From assembly GCA_020628645.1 (NCBI GenBank), contig JAHDES010000026.1, forward strand, positions 40,567-86,755: 46,189 bases of DNA. The letters run 5' to 3'. The translations under genes and the position numbers were made by a program. This stretch comes from Saprospiraceae bacterium (GTDB taxonomy: Bacteria > Bacteroidota > Bacteroidia > Chitinophagales > Saprospiraceae). Of the stretch, positions 33,551 through 42,300 are shown piece by piece; position 1 is the first letter of the stretch; each line of letters starts with the position of its first letter. The notes beneath the pieces are model-generated. The model ran no database searches. It saw only the letters and a list, made by a program, of their open reading frames with translations, and was not told the DNA's origin.

Positions 33551-33605
33551 AATGATGGGTGTAGCAGGGAGGTCTTAGATCATATTACCTCTCTCGCTCA
33601 TCATT
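33551..33605 (+). other. Long imperfect hairpin after the six-repeat gene
   Basis: AATGATG (33551-33557) pairs with CATCATT (33599-33605), and AGC-AGGGAGGT (33563-33573) with ACCTCTCT-C-GCT (33587-33598), with one G-U. T-rich sequence follows weakly. It is a likely 3' end structure of the mRNA. Confidence 0.5.
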
Positions 33606-33757
33606 TAACTTAAAATGAGCATAAATTTTTAGACGATCCATCTGCGCAATCAGCGTGACTTACTTTAGTAGGCAAGTCTGCGGGAGAATTTTCCCAAAAC
33701 CGTTTCTCCTAACAAATAAACACAAATCTAATCAAGAGTGTACTGCGTGTGTCAAAG
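33606..33757 (+). other. Structured spacer, possibly a small RNA or 3' UTR
   Basis: It holds short hairpins GACTT...AAGTC (near 33656-33678) and GGAGAA...TTCTCC (near 33682-33709), and no coding frame. It lies between the first 3' hairpin and the real intrinsic terminator, so it is either a long 3' UTR or an independent RNA ending at 33786. I see no clear promoter. Confidence 0.3.
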
Positions 33758-33786
33758 GCTATCTTCTATTGGGAGGTAGCTTTTTT
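33756..33786 (+). terminator. Intrinsic terminator
   Basis: GCTATCTTC (33758-33766) pairs with GGAGGTAGC (33772-33780), 9 bp with two G-U pairs, followed by six T. It is 230 bases downstream of the plus-strand gene stop and 45 bases before the end of the convergent 1253-residue gene. Confidence 0.7.
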
Positions 33787-33830
33787 AATTAAAGGTAAAT
33801 ATCTATTGTTCTTTCTTTTCAAAAACTTGG

Positions 33831-36800
33831 TTAATCTCTTAGCAACACCATTTTCTTGAGTTGACTTTTATGCGTGGCTACTTGTATTTCATAAAAAAGA
33901 AGACTTGCCTCTGTACCCAAATTAGTACGATCCAGAAGGAATTGATTTTTGCCAGCAGGGTAGTGGGCAGCAGTTTGGTAGATGAGTTGTCCTTGGGTAT
34001 TGTAAATATTAAATTGAACTTTATTTGCTTTTTCTAAATAAAATGGAATTCTCGTTTGTGTGATAAATGGATTTGGAAAATTTTGCTCAAGCAAAAAAGA
34101 AGGAATTTCTGTTGGTTCTTCTAGTTGCCATTGGATATCCATCACTTCAAAATCTATGGAATAAGCTTCTCCTTTTATAGCTCGATTAGAATAAGTGAAA
34201 ACCTCTTCTAAAATAGTGCTTTGTTTTGCTTCAAATTCTAAAACAAATAGCGTAGCTGTATCTGTTGTTTCAAGTAATAAAGCATGATTCCAACTTACTG
34301 ATAATAATCCTTCTTCGACTTGTGCTAAACCAAAATTACCATCGTTCAGATTATACAAATTAGTACCATAGCTTATATCGTTTAAAGCTAAATAATTGGG
34401 ATCAAATTGAAATCCAAACTGAAATCCAAGTATAAAAGACATGTCTTTTGCTTGTATGGGAACGCGATAGGTATATCCTTTTTCTAAAACTTGATTTGTA
34501 GTAAAAATACTTAAAACATCTGTTTGATTTCGAGCTTCGGTCTCTCCTGCAAATTGATTTGGAGCAACACTATTATTCACATCTCCCATTTTGATGGCAA
34601 TGAAATTGGTTTGGAGTTCATCTGCTGAAAGCGTAGTACAAGTATGTCTTTCAGGAAAAGGCACTAAAAATGGATCAGCAGGATTTGGAAAAACAAAACT
34701 TGCATCTATAAATCGCCATGAGTTCACATTAGGAAATGCAGTAATGATATTTAAAACCAATTGACGAACCAACACAATATCAAAGGTGGTTACATTTCCA
34801 CTATTATTGACATCTGCTGCAATGATTTTATAAGGTGAATTCAAATCTTCGATCCCTAAAATATGTTGCTGAATAAGTACTATATCATAGGTAGATACGC
34901 CATTGCTAGGGTTCACCGTTTTAGTTGGCGTGATTTCATAGTTAGCTCCAGTTGCTAAGTTAGAAAATTCATATTCCCCTAAAGCATTTGTGGCAACAAC
35001 AGCACTATCTCCAATGGATAATTTTAAATCACATAATTCTACAGGTCTGCCTACTTCATCTACTACTTCTCCAGCTATAGTCGCCGTACTATTATTAGTA
35101 CAAGCTCCTGCATTATCTTGGATGATGACATAGGTGGAACAAGAAGCACTATTGCCTGCGCCATCTGTTGCAGTAAGCGTAACCAATTGTGTACCTACAT
35201 CTGCACAGGTGAAGGTGTCGGGCGAAATACTTAACATTAAATCAGCTGCATTGGTGCAATTATCTGAACTTCCTGCATTCAATTGATTTGGAGAAATGGT
35301 GATTATTCCATTTGCCATCAAAGGAATACTTACACCATTTAAACAAATAACGGAAGGCGCAATTCCATCTTCTACCGTAATGATTTGAATACAAGAATCT
35401 ATATTTCCACAGCGATCCGTTGCAGTATAAGTGATGGTGTGAATTCCTTGAGGATAAATTCCACTGGCATCTGCACCTGAATTTGCAGCATAAGGCGAAT
35501 CATTAGTAAACGTTAATAAACTATCACAATCCGTTGCAAAAACAGGTGTTAAATTGATCCATGATCCACTACAAGTCAAACTGGAATCTGCTACAATAGT
35601 ATCTACTGGACAAATTAATTGTGGTGCAATTGCATCTGTTAAATAAATGAATTGTTGGGCTTCATAACGACCATTGGTAGGACTTACATTGGGGTCATAA
35701 ACGCACCAATCAACCACCGTCCAATCTCGAATAATAAATGGACAAGCACCAGCTGTACTAAAATTCTGATCGGTATGACTAATGGCTAGCGATCGACAAT
35801 CTGCGCCAGAAAAAATAGGTTCTCCTGTAGAAGAAATAGAAGAATCGCCACTACACAAATCAATGGTAATATCTAAGGGGAAACTTACCTGCAAAGTGGT
35901 AGTATCTTGAATGGTGATGGTTTGAATACAAGTTTGAGTTAAACCATAAACATCTTCTGTATACCAAGTACGTTCTACAGTCCCAACACCACAAGAATTA
36001 AGCATGGTACTATCTGAAAAGATAAGCGTATCTAAAGTACAGTTATCAAATGCGAAAGCCTGACCCGTTAAGGTCAGGTTAGTTATATCATCTATGCAAT
36101 TTAAGGTTATATCATCGGGGCAATCGAGGGTAGGGGGGATGTTATCATGAACGGAAATCTGTATGATACAATCATTATACAATCCATTGATATCATATAC
36201 TCGCATATCTACTGGAACGGGCGTATTGCCTATATCCAAACAATCAAATTCTACATATTCTCCAAAAGGAAAGGTGTCGCGCCGTACTTCAAAACGATCA
36301 ATTCCACAATTATCAAAACTTCCCTCATCTAACGTAGTTGCATAAATTCGGGTCATTCCTGTAGGTAATAAACTAACACTTAAACTGACTTCACAAATTG
36401 GTGCGGGCGGATCATCATCAGCAATAGAGATATTCATAGTACAAACGCTAGAATTTCCACAATCATCTGTAGCAGTATAAGTGACTAGATGTGTGCCAAT
36501 AGGCACATTGATAAATGGGCCATAGCCTGTACCAAATGCCCAAGAAGGAACTATATTTACATTGGAGCAATCATCAAAAGCAGAAATGGTAGGTAGTGTC
36601 ACATCTGCTGCACAATCATATGGTTTAGTGCCTAATAAAGTATCGCTTGGACAATTTATTATCGGAGCAGTTTGGTCAGCAATATCTAAAATTTGTAAAT
36701 CTGTGATTGAATTTCCAGCACAAAAATCAACGACTTTCCATTCGCGCAATACCTTTTCGCCTCCGCCACAAGTAGGTACGACTAAATCGGTATAAGTGAC

Positions 36801-37592
36801 AACTAATTCACATTGCCCTGCATTATCTATTGGTTTGCCAAAAACAGTAGGTTCGCCAGTGATAGAAAAATCATTGTAATCATCTTGTCCGCAAACTAGT
36901 TTTGGAGCATCAAAACCATCTCTGTTGTCTGGAAATTGAACATCAGATAAAGTGACACGCTGTAAGAAAATCTGTTGTACACAAGTATGTGTTAAACCAG
37001 CCTCATCTGTTACCGTCCAAGTACGATCATAGCGTCCTGTAACGACATAGCCATTATAACCTGTATAGCAATTTAAGTCCGTATAAGTGTCAAAATAATC
37101 TAAATGGGTACTATCTAAACTCGTACAATTATCAAAAACTACTGGATAACCAATGCTATCAGGATGTGGAGCAGTATTACAGGAAATGAAACGATCGACA
37201 CACTGAATTTCAGGAGCAATATAATCCATGATATTGATCGTAGTAGAGCAGTAATTTCCATTGGCAGTATTTACCACATGTGCCGTAAGTGTTTGTCCTA
37301 ATTGAGCGCAGCTTACGGTATCTCCAATCATAAGTCCATTTCCATCAAATACTTGTACTTCTAAGGTGCAAGCAGTAGGCATATTTTGTAGAAGATCATC
37401 TGCTTCTACATGCGCGATTCCATTATTGTCTAAGGCGATATTTACGGCATTATTACAAACTAAAACACATTGTGCTTTTAAGGTGGGTGTGCTACATACC
37501 AGTACTCCCCACAAGATGCACCAGAGCATATTGGAGAACCATCTTCCAATGGAAGAAATACGGTTTTTGGTATGTATTTTTTCTTTTAGCAT
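33831..37592 (-). CDS. T9SS-secreted HYR-like protein with dockerin-like and cohesin-like modules
   Basis: This 1253-residue paralogue of the 1815-residue product has a long N-region before the signal helix (cleavage near TLKAQC, about residue 41). Several Cys-rich HYR-like modules follow (about 110-840; DQTAPIINCPSDT, DNIPPTLDCPDDI) and a CnaB-like fold (about 845-890). The dockerin-like pair is NPSNGVSTYD and DVNNSGNVTTFD (about 890-940). In the second loop the usual Asp is Ser, so calcium binding may be weaker. A cohesin-like domain (about 1024-1147) precedes a T9SS type A sorting domain (about 1160-1253, NFPNPFITQTRIPFYL). It lacks the P-domain-like region of its relative. The order dockerin-cohesin-sorting domain is identical in both. 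Confidence 0.87.
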   Translation of the reverse strand: MLKEKIHTKNRISSIGRWFSNMLWCILWGVLVCSTPTLKAQCVLVCNNAVNIALDNNGIAHVEADDLLQNMPTACTLEVQVFDGNGLMIGDTVSCAQLGQTLTAHVVNTANGNYCSTTINIMDYIAPEIQCVDRFISCNTAPHPDSIGYPVVFDNCTSLDSTHLDYFDTYTDLNCYTGYNGYVVTGRYDRTWTVTDEAGLTHTCVQQIFLQRVTLSDVQFPDNRDGFDAPKLVCGQDDYNDFSITGEPTVFGKPIDNAGQCELVVTYTDLVVPTCGGGEKVLREWKVVDFCAGNSITDLQILDIADQTAPIINCPSDTLLGTKPYDCAADVTLPTISAFDDCSNVNIVPSWAFGTGYGPFINVPIGTHLVTYTATDDCGNSSVCTMNISIADDDPPAPICEVSLSVSLLPTGMTRIYATTLDEGSFDNCGIDRFEVRRDTFPFGEYVEFDCLDIGNTPVPVDMRVYDINGLYNDCIIQISVHDNIPPTLDCPDDITLNCIDDITNLTLTGQAFAFDNCTLDTLIFSDSTMLNSCGVGTVERTWYTEDVYGLTQTCIQTITIQDTTTLQVSFPLDITIDLCSGDSSISSTGEPIFSGADCRSLAISHTDQNFSTAGACPFIIRDWTVVDWCVYDPNVSPTNGRYEAQQFIYLTDAIAPQLICPVDTIVADSSLTCSGSWINLTPVFATDCDSLLTFTNDSPYAANSGADASGIYPQGIHTITYTATDRCGNIDSCIQIITVEDGIAPSVICLNGVSIPLMANGIITISPNQLNAGSSDNCTNAADLMLSISPDTFTCADVGTQLVTLTATDGAGNSASCSTYVIIQDNAGACTNNSTATIAGEVVDEVGRPVELCDLKLSIGDSAVVATNALGEYEFSNLATGANYEITPTKTVNPSNGVSTYDIVLIQQHILGIEDLNSPYKIIAADVNNSGNVTTFDIVLVRQLVLNIITAFPNVNSWRFIDASFVFPNPADPFLVPFPERHTCTTLSADELQTNFIAIKMGDVNNSVAPNQFAGETEARNQTDVLSIFTTNQVLEKGYTYRVPIQAKDMSFILGFQFGFQFDPNYLALNDISYGTNLYNLNDGNFGLAQVEEGLLSVSWNHALLLETTDTATLFVLEFEAKQSTILEEVFTYSNRAIKGEAYSIDFEVMDIQWQLEEPTEIPSFLLEQNFPNPFITQTRIPFYLEKANKVQFNIYNTQGQLIYQTAAHYPAGKNQFLLDRTNLGTEASLLFYEIQVATHKSQLKKMVLLRD

Positions 37593-38231
37593 AGAATGCT
37601 GCCCATTACATTGTTAAATGTGTTAAAATCTAACAATAGGCAATCTGCTTTTTTAAAAAGGGGGAATTAAAAAAGAAAAACATGCGCTTGCTCAAATAGG
37701 AGCAGGCAAAATTATTTTAGAAAAGTCCTAAAGGAAATTAAGGGGAAAAAGGAATGATTTAATGCAGTATTATGAACCAAATGAAAAGATTTGGGATGAT
37801 CTTTAGGCATACTGATCCACAACGGCTTAAGGGACTTTTCAGTACTTCAAAATTACGGCTATTTCAAGGCTTAGTAAATACCACAAATAGGGTATATTTA
37901 AATAAGGTCGTGGCTCGACTACATTCCTTTATAGCGGAATAGATGTCTACTAAAGAATTCCCTTGATTGTCGTGCAACGACTAAAAGAATACTCATTTTT
38001 TATGATGAAACTTGAGTTTACCTTTTTTAATAAAAAACGCCCCCCTCCAACATTCTGGAGAGAGGCCATCCCAAAAACCGTATCTTTAGTCGAGAAAAAA
38101 TTTACAACTCGACTTTTGAATTAATCGCTACTAATTCAAAAGCAGTGATACAGGTTCAATTTATATATGAAGGCAAATTTCATTTTGAAGTCATCAACTT
38201 TTTAGCGGACAGCTTAAACAATTATCTAACC
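37593..38231. other. Gene-free region rich in hairpins
   Basis: No credible coding frame was found. Structures include GCTTGCTC-aaatag-GAGCAGGC (37686-37707), AGTCGAG...CTCGACT (38088-38094 with 38108-38114) and CTTTTGAATTA...TAATTCAAAAG (38113-38123 with 38132-38142, 11 bp perfect). There is also a GTCGT-GCA-ACGAC triloop hairpin near 37970 and a minus-strand TAATTTTG box at 37707-37714 that could serve the 1253-residue gene. It may contain an unannotated RNA. Confidence 0.4.
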
Positions 38232-38335
38232 CAAGTTGCGTATCGTGAGAGAAAAGAAGGAGAATTTCAAGAAAATCTGTGATTTTTGTGAAATATGACG
38301 CTTTTTCTCTCCTTGAAACGATAAACCGCAACTTG
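38232..38335 (-). terminator. Large stem after porP/sprF
   Basis: CAAGTTGCG-TATCGT (38232-38246) pairs with ACGATA-(aac)-CGCAACTTG (38318-38335): 15 bp with a 3-nt bulge. Inner purine/pyrimidine tracts (GAGAGAAAAG with CTTTTTCTCTC) can extend it. It starts directly after the PorP stop on the minus strand and probably marks the operon's 3' end. It lacks a typical U-tail. Confidence 0.5.
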
Positions 38336-38337
38336 AA

Positions 38338-39261
38338 TTATCTATATTCCGCGGCACGATCTACTTCCTTCCCACCAAATTCAAACCCTACAGTTACTTC
38401 ATGTGATCCAGAATTATATTGCTGAAAACGCTGGAATGATACATCATAAGAATAATAGATATTCACTAAGCTTACTTTTGTTCCTAATAATAATCCCATC
38501 GCGCCACCTGCGCCAGAACGGTAAGATAAACCCGTTGTGATTTTCCCTTCTAAGAATTTTGCTAATACATTAAAATCAACAGTTAAAGGCGTATTTCGTA
38601 CTTTACGAATCATCATAGATGGTTCTAAAGCAAAACTCATATCGTCAATGTCAAAAACATGTCCTAGCATAAATGTATAATAATCAAATAAGGAAGATTC
38701 TTGTGTACCTGGTGCAATGTCATCTATTCGTGAACTAATTAAACCTGGGAAAGATAATCCAATGGTTGTTTTTTCTTTTACTTTTGCAAATGCTCCTAAA
38801 GAAGCATCAAAGGTAGAGCGACCATCAATATGGTCATCAATTAAGAAGTTTTGTACAATATTTGGGTTTTCGTAAGTAGAAGAAGGAAGTCTTGTTTGAG
38901 CCCACTCAGTAGAAAATCCAATAGATAATTTTGTAGAAGGTAATTTAAAACGAAACGCATAATCCAATTGTAAGCGAGTTCGTGTTAAAGAAGCAATAGT
39001 TTCTGAAAAAATCATACCTCCAATTCCAAATGTTTCTCCAAATGCTCCATTATAGGTAAGTGCATAACTCTGTGGATTTCCTTCAAATCCTACCCATTGC
39101 ATACGGGCATTCATGTGTAATTTATGATTTTCATCAAAACCAGTAGCAGCAGGATTCACTAAAATTGGATTGATGTTATAGTGATTGTAAATTGCCTCAT
39201 TTTGAGCAGAAAGTGTTTGGAAGGCACAGAAGAATGTTATGATTAGTATTAAATTTTTCAT
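38338..39261 (-). CDS. PorP/SprF family T9SS-associated outer-membrane protein
   Basis: This 307-residue protein has a signal peptide (about 1-19, ending LSAQ) and the family opening YNHYNINPILVNPAATGF. It continues with amphipathic beta-strands of a 14-strand-type barrel and ends VTVGFEFGG. PorP/SprF proteins cooperate with the type IX secretion system, and family members are typically encoded beside substrates with type B sorting domains and are needed for their export or anchoring. Here the upstream gene in the same transcription direction has just such a domain, with a 108-bp spacer. It is followed by a large stem at 38232-38335. Gene symbol is withheld because the paralogue cannot be resolved. 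Confidence 0.92.
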   Translation of the reverse strand: MKNLILIITFFCAFQTLSAQNEAIYNHYNINPILVNPAATGFDENHKLHMNARMQWVGFEGNPQSYALTYNGAFGETFGIGGMIFSETIASLTRTRLQLDYAFRFKLPSTKLSIGFSTEWAQTRLPSSTYENPNIVQNFLIDDHIDGRSTFDASLGAFAKVKEKTTIGLSFPGLISSRIDDIAPGTQESSLFDYYTFMLGHVFDIDDMSFALEPSMMIRKVRNTPLTVDFNVLAKFLEGKITTGLSYRSGAGGAMGLLLGTKVSLVNIYYSYDVSFQRFQQYNSGSHEVTVGFEFGGKEVDRAAEYR

Positions 39262-39325
39262 CTTAAAAAAGAATTTGATAGGTTTTGGGAATGTTTAAGT
39301 TGTTGTTTTTTCAAAGGGGTGGTAG

Positions 39326-39358
39326 ATTGGTAATGGATCAAATGCCCATCACCAATCA
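39326..39358 (-). other. Intercistronic hairpin between the SprB-like gene and porP
   Basis: GATTGGTAATGG (39326-39337) pairs with CCATCACCAATC (39347-39358), 12 positions with one mismatch, loop 9 nt. No U-tract follows on the minus strand, so it is more likely a processing or stability element that sets porP expression relative to the giant gene. Confidence 0.45.
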
Positions 39359-39369
39359 AATACATTTAT

Positions 39370-42300
39370 TTACTCACGCAATACGGTGATATGGCCTTGA
39401 CGTTGAATTTGAGTTCCATCTGCCATATTGATAATTAATACATAGAAATACCCCCCTTCTGGTAAAGGATCATCGCTTCTGCTCGTAGCCGTCCAAGTAT
39501 TATCATAATTCTCTGTTTGGAAAACCAATTGCCCCCAACGATTGTAAATTTCGATAGAGTTATTTTGATAATCCGTATCTTCTAAACAAGCGATTAAAAA
39601 CTCACGGTTGGTATCTAAATCTGGTGTGATAATATTACGTTGCGATAAACAAGGAATATCCGTTCCATCAAGTGTAACATTCACTACTTCATCACATCCT
39701 TTTTGATCGGTAACAACGATCCAGTATTCTCCATTTTGTAATCCTTCACATTCAGGGCCACTACAATCAGAATCTGTCCAGCTATACGTATAAGGAGCAG
39801 CACCGCCAGTTGCATTTAAGGTAATCGTACCATCTGCAGCCATTAAACCAGTTGGGTGACTAACCTCTGTTTCTACTGAAACACTTACTTCTTCAATATC
39901 TACTGATAAAGCAAGGCTTTGTCCACTAGCATCAGATACTGTTACATTATAAGATCCTGCACATAAGTCACTAATAGCAGAAATACCAGACATTTCTGGA
40001 AAATCTTCCCAAGTATACATATATGGAGGAAGTCCACCATTTGGAGTTAATTCAATGAATCCATTACATAAATCTTCACAAGAAGAATCAGATTCGATAG
40101 CTATACCTACTTCAGATACTGATCCTATATTCACAATTGCAGAAGCTTCACAACCAAATCCATCTATTACAACTACTTCACATGGCCCAGCACAAAGATT
40201 TTGTGGGTTGGGTACCGTAGCGCCATTACACCAGATGTACGTTAAGTCTGTTCCCATTGCAATCACAGTAGCAATACCATCACAAGCGTTTTCAGAAGAA
40301 GTCATCTGATTCATCGTTACACTTAATAAATTCAAATCAGAATTAGCGATGATGTCAAAAGATTGAGACATTTCTTGAGCTTGATCATCAGAAATAACTA
40401 CGGTGTATGTTCCCGGTGCAAGATTGCTGATGTCTTCTGTGTCAGCACTGAATCCATTTGGTCCTGACCAATCAAATGTTACATCTCCAAATCCACCTGT
40501 AAATACTAAGTCAATCGCTCCTGTAAGATCATCTGTACAATCTGTATCAGTAACACTAGATGCAATCATATCAATACCGAGTGGAGACACAATACGATCA
40601 ACTACAAGTGGGCCAAAGTTGGCGAAGCAATTATTTGCATCTGTAATAGTTAAGAAGTAAGCCCCTTCCGCTAAATCTACAATATTTCGATTGTTTGAAG
40701 TAAAGCCATCTGGTCCTGTCCAAGAGAAATTGTAAATAGGTGTACCACCTTCTACTTCTTCTAAAGTGATAGAACCATTGTTTTTATTCGTTTCGGATTC
40801 AATAGCAGAACTAATGTTTAGTGCATCAGGTTCTGTTACAGTGAATGTTCGTGTTAATTCTTGGTCATTATTATCAGTAAGTGTAACGGTATAATCTCCT
40901 GCACATAATCCACTAATCGTAGTAGAAGGATTTGGTGTAGTAATGGTCATGCTTGTACCATTGTCCCAAGTGATTTCGTATGGGAAATCACCACCATTAA
41001 ATTGTACAGAAATAATTCCTTCACAAATTCCATTATCTTGATGACAAGTATTATTAGTAATATCAGAAGAAGCAACACCTAATGGTAAAGGCACATAGTC
41101 TACCACATTATTTTCTGCTGTTGCAATACATCCATTGGTATCTGTAACCGTTACACCATAACTATCAGCCTCTAAGTTGTTTGGATCTTGATTCGTGCTG
41201 CCATTACTCCAAATATATGTGTAAGGTTGAGTTCCTCCTGTAACAGTAATATTAATCATTCCTAAATTAGGAACTTCTTCATTCATAATATCATCTACTG
41301 TAATCACAATAGTTGACGTTGGTTGAGCAACAACATAAGAAGTTGAAGAATTCAAACCATTGGAGTCAGTAATATTCAAGGTATACGTACCAGCAGCTAA
41401 ACCATTGATATCTTCTGTACTTGCAGAAAATCCGTTTGGTCCAGACCAAGACCATTGATATGGAGCAGTACCACCAGTTGTAGCAACTGTAATTGATCCA
41501 TCATTATCACCGAAACAGCTTACCGCAGTAATCGTCGAGTTAGATACTCCAAAAATACGTCCTACTTGATAAGTACCTGTTTCACTACATCCATTTGCAT
41601 CTGTTACTACTACAGTATAAGTGCCAGAACTTAAACCAGCAATATCTTGTGTACTTGAAGTAAAAGTCGTTTGATCTGTCCATGCGTATGTGTAAGGTGC
41701 TGTTCCACCAGATACATTTAGGTCAATTGCACCATCTCCACCATTAATAGATTCAGGTGTTGCATTAGCATTAAGTACAACTTGTGATCCTTGTCCAATA
41801 GTAAATGATTGAGAAGCTGTATTTCCAAAAGCATCTGTAATTGTAATCGTATAATTTCCAGCAGAAAGTCCGCTTACATCTTCTGTTGTAGCTCCTGTAC
41901 CCGACCATGCGTATGTATAAGGCGCCATACCTCCATCTGCAACTACATTGATCGCACCATCAAAACCTCCAAAGCAAGTAGCATCAGTTACTGTACTAGC
42001 ATTAGCATCAATAGTTAATGGTGGAGCAGCAGTTGTTATTGTAAATTGATTGGTTGCTGTACAATTGTTCGCATCTGTTACAGTTACTAAGTAAGTAGCT
42101 GATGTTAAACCAGCAATATCTTGTGAGCTCATTCCATTGCTCCAATTATAAGTATATCCAGGAGAACCCCCCGTAGGTGTAATATCAATTGCTCCATCAT
42201 TAGAACCAGGAATTGATTCTTGAGTTGTTGTTCCTGTAACACCTACCGCCGTACCTGGTTGTGTAATCGTAAATGACGATTGCGCTTGCATACCTGTATT

